DNA from: Thermoanaerobacterales bacterium UBA4880
GTDB taxonomy: Bacteria > Bacillota > Thermoanaerobacteria > Thermoanaerobacterales > UBA4877
NCBI GenBank assembly: GCA_002399285.1
Contig: DHDI01000023.1
Coordinates: forward strand, 1 to 50,875
Length of the DNA: 50,875 nt
Reading direction: 5' to 3'
Under the pieces are notes generated by a model. The model had not been told where the DNA came from. It was given only the letters and a program-made list of their open reading frames with translations, and did no database searches. Made by a program: the position numbers and the translations under genes. Below, one piece after another: positions 1-9,314 of this stretch. The stretch's first letter is position 1, and every line of letters begins with the position of its first letter.

Positions 1-13
1 TTATGATTTGTTT

Positions 14-68
14 AAAACCCTGAAATGGATCCTTCACTTATGAAGCGTCTTTCCCAGGGTTTTATTTA
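14..68 (+). terminator. Terminator-like inverted repeat at left edge
   Basis: AAAACCCTG (14-22) pairs exactly with CAGGGTTTT (55-63), with a smaller TTCA/TGAA pair inside the loop, and the 3' arm runs into TTTTATTT. It probably ends a gene lying to the left of the window. From here to the promoter at 244 I see no gene or recognisable signal. Confidence 0.5.
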
Positions 69-243
69 ATGCATGATTATGTATCATTATACTCCATTTG
101 TAAACAATAATGATGGGCCGTTCGATTGGTTCAAAACCCCGTGTTTTTATGCTTAAATGCAGTATTTAAAGGCAGTTTTTCAGTATATTGAGCATTACTT
201 CAATTTATACATATGGCTCTGATGGTTGCTCTTGTTTTCTTTG

Positions 244-272
244 TTGATATATGGCAGAAAACGTGTTATACT
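244..272 (+). promoter_or_regulatory. Sigma-A promoter of kimA-like gene
   Basis: TTGATA (244-249), a 17-base spacer, then TATACT (267-272). Transcription would begin near 279. This leaves a leader of about 37 bases before the ATG at 316, too short for a riboswitch, and it rules out the upstream in-frame start at 226. Confidence 0.75.
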
Positions 273-315
273 AGCTTGCGTTACATTCAAATATATACAA
301 AAAACGGGGGATAGT

Positions 316-2145
316 ATGTTAGAAAGAATAAAGAGGATCTTCATTGGACCGCCTCTGGAAAACGAGGCTCTTCAAGGGGAAAAATACGGCGTCGTATGGG
401 GACTTCCCGTACTCGCCAGTGATGCGATCTCGTCGGTGGCATATGCCGTTGAGGAAATACTTCTGGCGTTGGTACCGATCTTGGGTTTCGCTTCGTATCA
501 CTATATGCTTATAATATGTGGATTAATTCTAAGTTTACTTGTGATACTTGTCTTTTCATATTCGCAGACGATTGAAAATTATCCTAACGGCGGCGGTGCT
601 TTTATAGTTGCCTCGGATAATCTGGGCAAAACCGCAGGAGTTACGGCAGGCGCGGCTCTGGCTATCGACTACATTCTGACCGTGGCGGTCAGCGTGTCTT
701 CGGGCGTGGAACAGCTGACGTCGGCCTTTGTGTCTTTACGGCCGTATACAGTTCCGATATGCGTTGTACTGGTACTCGTACTTATGCTGGGGAATTTAAG
801 AGGTATAAGGGAGTCTTCGAGGATCTTCGGAATGCCGACCTATGCATTTATATTAGGTATAATCGTCATGATATTTGCCGGTTTTATTAAACTCAGGACA
901 GGCTATGTTCCCGATACGGCTGTGATACAGTCGACAGGAACGGTCTCCACATTTTTATTGTTGAGGGCCTTTTCCAACGGATGTTCCGCTTTGACCGGAG
1001 TGGAGGCCGTGAGTAACGGCGTGCCCAATTTCAGAGAACCTTCCGTAAAAAATGCAAAGAGAGTGCTACTTTTGCTTGGAATTTTAGTCATAATAACTTT
1101 CGCGGGAGTAGCGGTGCTGGTCAATATGTATCACATTGTTCCTGGCGACAGCGCGGTTATAATCCAGCTTGCGAGTAAAATATTCGGGAGGAATTTCGCA
1201 TTCTACTATGTGACTGCGACTACGTTCATAATATTGATCATAGCATCCAATACGGCATACTCTGATTTTCCTCTGTTAATGTCCGTAATGGCTAAATCCG
1301 GTTATGTACCGCATCAATTCGGGATGAGGGGCGATCGTTTAAGTTTTTCAAACGGCATAGTTTCACTTTCTGCCATAGCTATTATGCTTATAGTTATCTT
1401 CAGGGCAAGGGTCAAAGCGCTTATCGGACTGTATGCCATAGGCGTCTTTATATCATTTACGCTTTCTCAGACCGGTATGTTTAAAAAGTGGCACAAGGAG
1501 AAAAGCAAAAACTGGAAGTTAAAAGCTGCGGTGAACGGTATCGGCGCAATGGCAACGGCAGTGGTCGTGGTCATCATCAGTATGACGAAGTTCAGCGAGG
1601 GCGCATGGGCCGTTATAATCGTACTGCCGATCGCAGTATATTGCATGCTGCATATAAAGAAGCATTATGAGGATGTAGCCGATCAATTGAGGATAAATAA
1701 AGAGCAGATAGGCCAGGTCCAATTCAGGAAGGATTACAATAATATAAGGGTCATAGTGCCCATAGAGAGCGTCAACAAAGCGAGCGTGCGTGCATTGAGA
1801 TATGCGCAGTCCATATCTGATAACATCGTGGCCTTTAATGTTTCCATAGATGAAGAGCGGGCGGAAAAGATCAAAAACCAGTATGATATGCTGGACATCG
1901 ATATACCACTGGTGGTACAGTATTCGCCCTATCGAAAGATCGTGGAACCGCTGCTTAAGTTCATAGATTCGGAAGAGTATAATTATCAGGAGGGCGAAAT
2001 AATTACGGTCATATTGCCTCAGTTTATAGTTACCAAGGGATGGCATCAGATACTTCACAACAGGACGCGTGTGTATGTTGAAAAGCAGCTGCTCAAATAC
2101 AAACATATCGTTGTGGCTACCATGCCCTATCAGCTAAAAAAGTGA
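316..2145 (+). CDS. kimA: KimA-type potassium importer (APC superfamily)
   Basis: A 609-residue membrane protein with about 12 hydrophobic segments and a C-terminal soluble domain of roughly 150 residues. Its length and many segments match what I recall of Bacillus subtilis KimA (607 aa): an N-terminus of the type ERIKRIFIGPPL, then DAISSVAY, YPNGGGAFIVA, DYILTVAVSVSSG, SGCSALTGVEAVSN and a C-terminal PQFIVTKGWHQILHNR. KimA is a high-affinity, proton-coupled potassium importer inhibited by cyclic di-AMP. The ATG at 316 follows GGGGG at a good distance and lies just downstream of a clear promoter, so I prefer it to the longer frame. It is transcribed alone. Function is by family; no cyclic di-AMP riboswitch is visible. 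Confidence 0.85.
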   Translation: MLERIKRIFIGPPLENEALQGEKYGVVWGLPVLASDAISSVAYAVEEILLALVPILGFASYHYMLIICGLILSLLVILVFSYSQTIENYPNGGGAFIVASDNLGKTAGVTAGAALAIDYILTVAVSVSSGVEQLTSAFVSLRPYTVPICVVLVLVLMLGNLRGIRESSRIFGMPTYAFILGIIVMIFAGFIKLRTGYVPDTAVIQSTGTVSTFLLLRAFSNGCSALTGVEAVSNGVPNFREPSVKNAKRVLLLLGILVIITFAGVAVLVNMYHIVPGDSAVIIQLASKIFGRNFAFYYVTATTFIILIIASNTAYSDFPLLMSVMAKSGYVPHQFGMRGDRLSFSNGIVSLSAIAIMLIVIFRARVKALIGLYAIGVFISFTLSQTGMFKKWHKEKSKNWKLKAAVNGIGAMATAVVVVIISMTKFSEGAWAVIIVLPIAVYCMLHIKKHYEDVADQLRINKEQIGQVQFRKDYNNIRVIVPIESVNKASVRALRYAQSISDNIVAFNVSIDEERAEKIKNQYDMLDIDIPLVVQYSPYRKIVEPLLKFIDSEEYNYQEGEIITVILPQFIVTKGWHQILHNRTRVYVEKQLLKYKHIVVATMPYQLKK

Positions 2146-2161
2146 CGGACTAGTTATGATT

Positions 2162-2189
2162 TTGAATTATCTTCCGAATATGGTATAAC
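2162..2189 (+). promoter_or_regulatory. Extended -10 promoter of S9 peptidase gene
   Basis: TTGAAT (2162-2167), a 16-base spacer and TATAAC (2184-2189), preceded by TGG, which gives an extended -10 element. It lies between the two genes, so the peptidase probably has its own transcript. Confidence 0.5.
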
Positions 2190-2225
2190 AGGGTATGAGA
2201 ATATCATATTGGGGGGGGTAGTTTG

Positions 2226-4220
2226 ATGGAAAAAATTAAGCTGGATGACTTTACGCGGTTTAAGTTTCTATCGGGCCTGAAGTATTCACCCGACGGCAAA
2301 TATGCGGGATTTATTGTCCATAGGATGGATCTGGATGACAACAAGTACCTGTCGAATATTTGGGTGTATGATCCGACGGAGGACAGATACTTTCAACTTA
2401 CCGCATTGGACAAGGAAGGCAGCTTCGAATGGCTGGACAATGAGACGATACTGTTCTCTGGGAATAGGAACCCCAAGGATAAGGATAAGCTGGAAAGCGG
2501 CGAGGAGTTTACACATTTTTACAGGATAAGCATCCACGGCGGAGAAGCTACGGAGGCCTTCACTATAGACAGGAAGGTCACCGCCATACTGCCGGTCGAC
2601 GAGGGGATGTACCTGTTTACCGCGGAGTTTAATGTCAACAGGAAGAGCCTTGACGGCCTGAGCGATGATGACAAGAGGAAGGAACTGGAGAACAGGAAAG
2701 AGGAGAAGGACTATCAGGTATTGGACGAGATACCGTTCTGGGCCAACGGAGAGGGATTTATAAATAAAACGAGGAACAGGCTGTACATATACAGAGACGG
2801 CGAGATCTCTCCTATAACCGATGAATATACAAACGTTGAGATACTTAGCTTAAACAAGGATAAGTCCATGGCGGTGATGTGCTCGCGTAAATACGTGGAT
2901 AAGATGCCGTTTACCAACGAGATATATCTCTATGATATTGCTTCGGGAAAGCTCGACATGCTGGACGACGGTAACGAGCTGTCTCACGACTATGCGGATT
3001 TTATCGACGGAGAGAACGTAGTTTCCGCGGCATCCGATATGGAGAGATACGGCGTAAATGAAAATCAGAAATTTTATTTATACGACGTCAAGACGGGAAG
3101 GCGCAGCCTCATAACGCCCGATCTGGATACGAGCCTGTTCAATTCCGTAGGCAGCGACTGCAGATACGGGGAGAACGAGCCCTTTGTGACGGACGGCGGG
3201 TATCTTTATTTTACGGCGACGGATAGGTACAATGCCAATTTGTACAGGATGGATAAAGAGGGCAATATAGTTTTGATGATCGGCAGAGACGGCGCCATAG
3301 ACAGTTTTGACGTAAAGGAGGGCCGCATACTCTACACTGCGTTCAGAGGCCTGAAAATAGCAGAATTGTACAGGCAGGAGAACGGCGGCGAGGTTCAGGT
3401 CACCGAATTCAACGAATGGCTGCACAATGAAAGAGCTCTGTCGCGGCCGGAGAAACTGGAAGTGGAGACGGCACCGGGAGTAGTGATAGACGGCTGGGTC
3501 ATCAAGCCGGTGGATTTCGATAAGAGCAGGAAGTATCCGGCCATACTGGACGTACATGGCGGACCCAAGACGGCGTATGGTGAGATATATTTCCATGAGA
3601 TGCAGTATTGGGCTTCCCAGGGATACTTTGTGATGTTCTGCAATCCGAGGGGAAGCGACGGCAGAGGCAATGAGTTTGCGGACATCAGAAAGAAGTATGG
3701 GACGATAGACTATGACGATCTGATGAAATTTACCGATAATGTACTGGAAAGGTACGGCAATATAGATAGTGACAGGATGGGCGTGACGGGCGGTTCCTAC
3801 GGCGGCTTTATGACCAACTGGATCATCGGCCATACCGACAGGTTCAAGGCTGCAGCATCGCAGAGGAGCATATCCAATTGGGTATCGGATTTCGGTACCA
3901 CCGACATAGGGTTTTACTTCAATCCCAATGAGATCGGAGGCAGCCCCTGGGATAACATTGAGGAGTATTGGGAACATTCTCCGCTGAAGTACGCGGATAG
4001 GGCAAAGACGCCTACGCTGTTCATTCATTCGGATGAGGACTACAGGTGCTGGATGGGCGAAGGGCTGCAGATGTTCACAGCGCTTAAGAATTTTGGCGTG
4101 GAGGCCAGGCTGTGCCTGTTCCACGGTGAAAATCACGAGCTCTCGCGCAGCGGCAAGCCCAAACACAGGATCAGAAGGTTAAAAGAGATGACCGGATGGT
4201 TTGATGCGCACCTGAAATAA
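2226..4220 (+). CDS. S9-family serine peptidase (acylaminoacyl-peptidase type)
   Basis: A 664-residue cytoplasmic protein with no signal peptide. The N-terminal 400 residues look like the seven-bladed beta-propeller typical of S9 peptidases (repeated FTRFKFLSGLKYSPDGKY-like blades). The C-terminal alpha/beta hydrolase carries the nucleophile motif GGSYGG (Ser near residue 524), an Asp in HSDED and the catalytic His in GENHELSRSG. The family removes N-acylated or N-terminal residues from short peptides. The ATG at 2226 sits 7-8 bases after a run of G (2211-2218); a TTG one codon earlier is a less likely start. A strong hairpin follows the gene. Substrate is unknown. Confidence 0.88.
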   Translation: MEKIKLDDFTRFKFLSGLKYSPDGKYAGFIVHRMDLDDNKYLSNIWVYDPTEDRYFQLTALDKEGSFEWLDNETILFSGNRNPKDKDKLESGEEFTHFYRISIHGGEATEAFTIDRKVTAILPVDEGMYLFTAEFNVNRKSLDGLSDDDKRKELENRKEEKDYQVLDEIPFWANGEGFINKTRNRLYIYRDGEISPITDEYTNVEILSLNKDKSMAVMCSRKYVDKMPFTNEIYLYDIASGKLDMLDDGNELSHDYADFIDGENVVSAASDMERYGVNENQKFYLYDVKTGRRSLITPDLDTSLFNSVGSDCRYGENEPFVTDGGYLYFTATDRYNANLYRMDKEGNIVLMIGRDGAIDSFDVKEGRILYTAFRGLKIAELYRQENGGEVQVTEFNEWLHNERALSRPEKLEVETAPGVVIDGWVIKPVDFDKSRKYPAILDVHGGPKTAYGEIYFHEMQYWASQGYFVMFCNPRGSDGRGNEFADIRKKYGTIDYDDLMKFTDNVLERYGNIDSDRMGVTGGSYGGFMTNWIIGHTDRFKAAASQRSISNWVSDFGTTDIGFYFNPNEIGGSPWDNIEEYWEHSPLKYADRAKTPTLFIHSDEDYRCWMGEGLQMFTALKNFGVEARLCLFHGENHELSRSGKPKHRIRRLKEMTGWFDAHLK

Positions 4221-4237
4221 ATATTTTGATATAATGT

Positions 4238-4262
4238 GCCCCGCAAATTTATTTTGCGGGGC
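4238..4262 (+). terminator. Hairpin terminator after S9 peptidase
   Basis: GCCCCGCAAA (4238-4247) pairs perfectly with TTTGCGGGGC (4253-4262) over a 5-base loop. The T tract after it is poor (ATTGACTTTG), so termination may be partial. Confidence 0.65.
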
Positions 4263-4392
4263 ATTGACTTTGTATGAAGCTGCCGTTATAATCGAAATTA
4301 GTGAATATCTGCCGTGTTGCTTTGCCTGTCGCTGTTTATCCGGCCCGGCCTGATTTGTACATCTTTCCGCAATATTTTTAAAAGGAATAAGA

Positions 4393-4458
4393 ATGGTGAG
4401 CGTTATGCATGAAAGCGGCAATGGAGGGATTGCGTTGCCCTTTTATTTTTGTATTTAA
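4393..4458 (+). CDS. Possible 21-codon leader peptide before ABC gene
   Basis: ATG at 4393 follows AAAAGGAATAAGA, a fair ribosome-binding site, and runs 21 codons (MVSVMHESGNGG...) to TAA, 13 bases before the ABC transporter start. The codons overlap a short hairpin (GGCAA 4417-4421 with TTGCC 4435-4439) followed by TTTTATTTTT, and an alternative pairing GCAAT/ATTGC inside it. This looks like a small attenuator in which leader translation would open the hairpin. There is no family evidence and it could be chance. Confidence 0.3.
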   Translation: MVSVMHESGNGGIALPFYFCI

Positions 4459-4471
4459 CGGGGGATTATAT

Positions 4472-6199
4472 ATGATAAAAAAACTCATGAAGTACTATAA
4501 ACCGCATATGGGGCTCTTTATACTGGACCTTGTGTGCGCCGTTTTGATCTCCGCAGCGGATTTGGTATATCCCATGGTGTCCCGTGACCTGATCAACACG
4601 GTGATACCGCAGGGGAATATCCAGCTGATCTTTAAAATCGGAGCAACGTTGTTTGTAATATATCTCGTCAGGATGATACTGCAGTACATCGTAGGCTATT
4701 ACGGACACCTCATGGGCGTGAGAATGGAGTACGACATGAGGAAAGAGGCGTTCTCCCATATCATGGACCTTTCCTTTGATTTCTTTGACAACACCAGGAC
4801 CGGTCATATCATGTCCAGAGTGGTGAACGACCTGAACGATATTTCCGAGATGGCCCATCACGGGCCGGAGGACCTGCTCATCTCCACGATCAAGATCATC
4901 GGCGCCTTCATCCTGCTGTGTACTATAAACATAAAGCTGACGCTGATAATATTTGCCATTATGCCCTTCGTACTATATTTTATGGTGATGTACAACTTTA
5001 AACTGGAGTATACTTTCCGCAAGACGAGGGAGAAGCTGGCCGATGTGAATGCCGGTCTGGAGAGCTCCATATCGGGCATACGGGTGGTAAAGTCCTTTAC
5101 TGCCGAGGATAGGGAAAGAGCCAAGTTCGACGTGGGGAATGAGACCTTCAAGCAGGCCAGGGGCCAGTCGGTCAGGCAGATAGGGATATTTGATTCCGTA
5201 TCCGAATTTCTCTCCAACATGGTCATTGTGATAACGATAGTATCGGGAGGATATTTTGTCTCGAAGGGCATCATAAACGCCGGTGATTTTGTGGCATACC
5301 TCATCTATATAGGGCAGTTTCTGCAGCCGCTCAATACCTTTGTACGGTTTACCGAGATGTATCAGCAGGGCATGGCCGGTTTCAGGAGATTCCAGGAGAT
5401 ACTGTCGGTGCAGCCGACCGTGGTGGACAGGCCGGGCGCTAAAGAGCTGGGTGATGCGGCGGGAGACGTTGAGTTCGACGACGTCTGCTTCAGCTATGAT
5501 GAAGGCGACAGCGTGCTCTCGGGGATAAATCTTAAGGTGAAGGCCGGCGAGACGATAGCCATAGTGGGCCCGTCGGGCGCAGGCAAGACGACGATCTGCA
5601 GCCTCATACCGCGGTTCTACGACGTGGAGAGCGGCAGCGTAAGAATAGACGGAATGGACGTGAGGGATATCACCCTGAGTTCGCTGAGGAAGAATATCGG
5701 CATGGTGCAGCAGGACGTCTTTCTGTTTCCCGGGAATATAAGGGACAACATAGCGTATGGATGTCCGGAAGCTACGGAGGAAGAGGTAATAGAGGCGGCA
5801 AAGCTGGCAAATGCCCACGGATTTATAATGGAAATGCCCTACGGCTATGATACCTATATAGGAGAAAGGGGCGTAATGCTGTCCGGAGGGCAGAAGCAGA
5901 GGATATCCATAGCGAGGATGTTCCTCAAGAATCCCAGGGTGCTGATACTGGATGAGGCGACCTCGTCATTGGATACTCTGAGCGAGGCCGTGATACAGGA
6001 GTCATTGGAGAGGCTGGCCGAGAACAGGACGACCTTCATAATCGCGCACAGGCTTGCGACCATAAGGAAGGCCAAGAGGATAATCGTGCTGACCGAGAAC
6101 GGCATAGAGGAAGAGGGGGGCCACGAGGAACTCATCGCAAAGAAGGGGCTCTACTATGAACTGTATAATTCCCAGTTTGAATCGCTGCTGACTCACTGA
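4472..6199 (+). CDS. ABC exporter half-transporter (MsbA/MDR type)
   Basis: A 575-residue fusion of a six-helix exporter membrane domain (about residues 1-310) and an ATPase domain (about 335-570). The ATPase shows Walker A GPSGAGKTT, signature LSGGQKQR, Walker B VLILDEATSS and the switch His in IIAHRLAT. Such half-transporters dimerise to export lipids, drugs or peptides. No neighbour identifies the cargo, and with one copy here it would act as a homodimer. The ATG at 4472 follows CGGGGG by 7 bases; the longer frame back to 4409 would run through the leader region and lacks a ribosome-binding site. Confidence 0.85.
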   Translation: MIKKLMKYYKPHMGLFILDLVCAVLISAADLVYPMVSRDLINTVIPQGNIQLIFKIGATLFVIYLVRMILQYIVGYYGHLMGVRMEYDMRKEAFSHIMDLSFDFFDNTRTGHIMSRVVNDLNDISEMAHHGPEDLLISTIKIIGAFILLCTINIKLTLIIFAIMPFVLYFMVMYNFKLEYTFRKTREKLADVNAGLESSISGIRVVKSFTAEDRERAKFDVGNETFKQARGQSVRQIGIFDSVSEFLSNMVIVITIVSGGYFVSKGIINAGDFVAYLIYIGQFLQPLNTFVRFTEMYQQGMAGFRRFQEILSVQPTVVDRPGAKELGDAAGDVEFDDVCFSYDEGDSVLSGINLKVKAGETIAIVGPSGAGKTTICSLIPRFYDVESGSVRIDGMDVRDITLSSLRKNIGMVQQDVFLFPGNIRDNIAYGCPEATEEEVIEAAKLANAHGFIMEMPYGYDTYIGERGVMLSGGQKQRISIARMFLKNPRVLILDEATSSLDTLSEAVIQESLERLAENRTTFIIAHRLATIRKAKRIIVLTENGIEEEGGHEELIAKKGLYYELYNSQFESLLTH

Positions 6200-6203
6200 C
6201 GGC

Positions 6204-7058
6204 CTATAGATCGTATTTTTTAAATACCCACGGCGCGCCCAGCGTGAGCCACAGCCCGGTGAGGAGGTATCTCACCGCACTGGAGATATCGCCGTAGGGC
6301 AGGACGGCGCGCAGGCCGAAATATATGCACAGGAATACCGCGGTGCCTATGGAATATTTGAGCACGTTTTTGTTAGGCGTGCTTGGCTTTGGCTGATATC
6401 CTATGAAATCCTCGTCGGTGAAGAATCCTATGAGTATGCCGGCCAGCATCGGCATGTATTTGAAGTTATCATGGTGTGGAAACAGTATGAGCAATGCCGC
6501 GGGGATTAGCACGGACGCCGCTATCTTTGCCGGGTAGCTGTGCAGCCTAAGGTGGTTGATGCGCCGGGTGAAGGCCAGGCCGAGATATGCCATGGCCAGG
6601 CCGATAGCCGCGCCGCCCACAACGTCGGCCGGCCAGTGTACTCCAAGATACAGCCGTGATATGGACACCAGAGCGACCATGGCAAGGCTCAGCCAATAGA
6701 GCCACGGCTCGTTGAAGTAACCCATCAGGTAGCCCCACAGGGTGGCGGAGTCCTGCGCATGACCGCTGGGGAACGAATAGCCGCCCGCGGTGGCGCGCGG
6801 CAGCGTCCGTATGCCGGGGTAGCCTATCGGCCGCTCGATCTTCACGATCCCCTTCAGAAAGACATTTAGATATATGGATAACAGGACGGAGACGGCCAGG
6901 CCCAGGCCCGCCTTTTTGTCCCTGCCCCAATATAATATCGGTATTACAATAAAATAAAACGCCTCGCTGCCGAGGCTCGTCGCAGCCATAAAGATAGAAT
7001 CCAGCACCGGATTATGTATATACTGTATGCATTTTATGATTTCCGCCTGAATTTCCAC
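6204..7058 (-). CDS. PAP2-superfamily membrane phosphatase
   Basis: A 284-residue integral membrane protein with the three PAP2 signature blocks in order: K-x6-RP (KGIVKIERP), PSGH (SFPSGHAQD) and SR-x5-H-x3-D (SRLYLGVHWPAD). The family hydrolyses lipid phosphates or pyrophosphates such as phosphatidate or undecaprenyl pyrophosphate at the outer membrane face. I choose the GTG at 7058 because GGGAGG lies 7-8 bases upstream and the promoter leaves no room for the longer frame back to 7208. It is convergent with the ABC gene, with only 4 bases between stop codons, and divergent from the response regulator. Confidence 0.8.
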   Translation of the reverse strand: MEIQAEIIKCIQYIHNPVLDSIFMAATSLGSEAFYFIVIPILYWGRDKKAGLGLAVSVLLSIYLNVFLKGIVKIERPIGYPGIRTLPRATAGGYSFPSGHAQDSATLWGYLMGYFNEPWLYWLSLAMVALVSISRLYLGVHWPADVVGGAAIGLAMAYLGLAFTRRINHLRLHSYPAKIAASVLIPAALLILFPHHDNFKYMPMLAGILIGFFTDEDFIGYQPKPSTPNKNVLKYSIGTAVFLCIYFGLRAVLPYGDISSAVRYLLTGLWLTLGAPWVFKKYDL

Positions 7059-7076
7059 CGTAACACCTCCCGCATT

Positions 7077-7106
7077 AGTATACCATAACTTTTTCTTATT
7101 CATCAA
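7077..7106 (-). promoter_or_regulatory. Promoter of PAP2 gene
   Basis: On the minus strand TTGATG (7101-7106), an 18-base spacer and TATACT (7077-7082). The transcript would start close to the ribosome-binding site and have a leader of only about 15 bases. Confidence 0.45.
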
Positions 7107-7237
7107 TTCCTGCCGATGGGGAAAAATCATATTGTATTCCATTATCCCGTGATACATATCTTTTAATGAAACTTTAAGGAACGCATGATAAAATTTTATT
7201 GTTGTCATTGAATACGAAAGACCAGGAGGTCATGGTC

Positions 7238-7918
7238 ATGAGGGTACTGCTTATAGAAGATGAAAGAAGCCTTTCGGAAGCCGTCTGCCAGGTGCTAAAG
7301 AAGGAGCATATCGCCGCGGACGCCGCCTATACGGGCACCGATGGCCTGGATGCCGCGCTTTCAGGTATCTACGACGCTATCATTCTGGATGTAATGCTGC
7401 CCAAGATGGACGGATTCACAGTGCTGAAGGAGCTGCGCAGGGAAGGGATCACAACGCCCATCATGATGCTCACCGCGCGGGGCGGTCTGGAGGACCGGGT
7501 GGCTGGTTTGGATGCGGGAGCGGATTACTATCTGCCAAAACCTTTTCAAATGGCCGAGTTGCTAGCCTGTATACGCACCATCACGCGAAGGAAAGATGCG
7601 GCGCCGGTACAGCAGCTCTCCTTCGGCGATATCGAGCTTGTCGAGCGTGAAGCGAAGCTGGTCTGCCCCGGCACGGGAAAGTCCGTGCAGCTCGGCGCTA
7701 AGGAAGCGCAGATCGTGGAGCTTTTCCTGCGCAATCCCCAACAGATCCTTCCTAAAGAGACGATCATGGAAAGGGTCTGGGGATTTGACAGCAACGTGGA
7801 TTATAACAATCTGGAGGTCTATCTGACCTTTGTGCGGAAAAAGCTTTCGTTTGTCGGCTCGCGTATCAAGATCAAGGCCGTTCGCGGTCTGGGCTATATC
7901 CTGGAGGACGAACTATGA
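7238..7918 (+). CDS. OmpR/PhoB-family response regulator
   Basis: A 226-residue regulator. The receiver domain (1-120) has the acidic pair in IEDE, the phospho-acceptor Asp51 in DVMLPKMDG, and the conserved Thr/Lys in MLTARG and LPKPF. The C-terminal winged helix (about 130-225) has the usual LGAKEAQIVELFLRNP, VWGFDSNVDYNNLEVYLTFVRKKL and IKAVRGLGY blocks. The second of two close ATG codons (7238) is best spaced from AGGAGGT. It overlaps the kinase gene by 4 bases (ATGA), so the pair is translationally coupled. It probably controls the adjacent VTC/DUF4956 operon, which is inference from position. Confidence 0.88.
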   Translation: MRVLLIEDERSLSEAVCQVLKKEHIAADAAYTGTDGLDAALSGIYDAIILDVMLPKMDGFTVLKELRREGITTPIMMLTARGGLEDRVAGLDAGADYYLPKPFQMAELLACIRTITRRKDAAPVQQLSFGDIELVEREAKLVCPGTGKSVQLGAKEAQIVELFLRNPQQILPKETIMERVWGFDSNVDYNNLEVYLTFVRKKLSFVGSRIKIKAVRGLGYILEDEL

Positions 7919-9165
7919 TAAAGGAGATGCGGCGGAGATTTTCGGCGTTTGTCTTGATCGTACTTTTTCTCATCATCGGGTGCTTCGTCTTTACCATAAA
8001 CTATGTAAATACAATAAACATGCGGCAGCAGGCCAAGGCTACGCTGCGGATGCTGATCTCGAACGATGGCAAAAGGCCGGCTCCGGGAAGGCTGCCGGCA
8101 CAGAATGCACCCCGGAATACGCAGAGCCAGCCTCCGGGACAGCCCCCGGGCGACCTGTCGTATGTCACCGATCTATCCAACTTCTATACGATACGGCTTG
8201 ATAAGAGCGGAAAAATTACGGAGTGGTTCAGCGATCGTGAAGACCTCTATACGGACAGTCAGATCCAGGAAATCGTGGCCCGGGCGCTGGAAATGGACAA
8301 GACCTTTGGAAAGATCGGCAGCCAGTATTATGCCATGGCCGACCGTCCGTACGGATCGCTTCTCGTGTTTCTGGATGCCCGCATGGAGCAGGATAACGCA
8401 GGTAGACTGCTGGTAAGCTCCACACTTGCCGGCATCGTGGTCTACATCCTGATGGGTTTGGGCGCGCTGTGGCTCATCCGGCGCATCACCAAGCCGGTGC
8501 AGGATGCGTTTGACAAACAAAAACAGTTTGTGTGGGATGCAAGCCATGAGCTCAAGACACCTCTTGCAGTAATATCGGCCAATGCCGAGGCCCTTGCGGG
8601 AGAGATAGGAGAAAACCGATGGCTGAACTATATACGTTCGGAGGTGCAGCGCACCGATCTGTTGGTCAAGAATCTGCTGATGCTGGCGCAGCTGGACAAT
8701 GAACCGCCCGAACGGCTCAAGACCCGCTTCGATCTGAGCCAGGCTGTGCTAAGCGTGACCCTGCCCTTTGAAAGCGCGGTATACGAAGCTGGCAAACACC
8801 TGGAGATAGATGTCCGGGAGGGGATAGAATATACCGGAGATGAGGAAATGATAAAGCAGCTGGTGGTCATCCTGCTGGGAAATGCTTTGAAATACTCCAA
8901 TGACGGCGGCACCATCGCCATCTCCCTGAAGAAGGAAGACAAGCGCATTCTGCGCGTGCGCAACACCGGCGACGGGATTTCCAAGGAGGAGCTGTCCCGG
9001 GTATTCGAACGCTTTTACCGTGCCGATCCGTCCAGAAGCCGTGAAAATCCCGGACACGGCCTGGGACTTGCCATTGCTAAGACCATTGTGGAAGCCCATA
9101 AGGGGAGGATCTCAGCCGAGAGCGAGGTGGGAAAATGGGTATGCTTTACGGTAGTTTTGCCATAG
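7915..9165 (+). CDS. Sensor histidine kinase
   Basis: A 416-residue membrane kinase. There is one membrane segment near residues 9-30, an outer region of about 130 residues with a proline-rich stretch near 55-80, and a second membrane segment near 165-188. A HisKA domain with phospho-acceptor His211 in DASHELKTPL follows, then an HATPase domain with LGNALKYSND (N box), RNTGDGIS and the G box GHGLGLAIAK. It is the partner of the overlapping response regulator. The ligand is unknown and the sensor domain does not match a family I recognise. Confidence 0.87.
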   Translation: MIKEMRRRFSAFVLIVLFLIIGCFVFTINYVNTINMRQQAKATLRMLISNDGKRPAPGRLPAQNAPRNTQSQPPGQPPGDLSYVTDLSNFYTIRLDKSGKITEWFSDREDLYTDSQIQEIVARALEMDKTFGKIGSQYYAMADRPYGSLLVFLDARMEQDNAGRLLVSSTLAGIVVYILMGLGALWLIRRITKPVQDAFDKQKQFVWDASHELKTPLAVISANAEALAGEIGENRWLNYIRSEVQRTDLLVKNLLMLAQLDNEPPERLKTRFDLSQAVLSVTLPFESAVYEAGKHLEIDVREGIEYTGDEEMIKQLVVILLGNALKYSNDGGTIAISLKKEDKRILRVRNTGDGISKEELSRVFERFYRADPSRSRENPGHGLGLAIAKTIVEAHKGRISAESEVGKWVCFTVVLP

Positions 9166-9171
9166 CAGAGG

Positions 9172-9217
9172 GAATGCGGAGGGGTTCTAAAACTTTTCCG
9201 CATTCTCTTATTTTTTT
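9172..9217 (+). terminator. Terminator of two-component operon
   Basis: GAATGCGGA (9172-9180) pairs with TCCGCATTC (9197-9205) and is followed by a T-rich tract to 9217. It separates the regulator pair from the next operon. Confidence 0.8.
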
Positions 9218-9221
9218 AAGT

Positions 9222-9247
9222 CTTAATTAAGAAAACACGGTTATACT
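9222..9247 (+). promoter_or_regulatory. Candidate promoter with palindrome for VTC operon
   Basis: The 10-base palindrome CTTAATTAAG (9222-9231) overlaps the place where a -35 box would be expected for the -10 box TATACT (9242-9247). No good -35 is present, which fits an activator-dependent promoter. The adjacent OmpR-type regulator is the obvious candidate, but this is inference. Confidence 0.35.
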
Positions 9248-9314
9248 GGTTACGTACTCAGCCAGGAGAATATATGGCGGGCGAAGGTCATCTTTAAATG
9301 AGGAGGTAAAAGTT

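Noticed and set aside
1..315. Cyclic di-AMP (ydaO) riboswitch before kimA
   Set aside because: The promoter at 244-272 leaves only about 37 leader bases and none of the conserved ydaO blocks are visible upstream.
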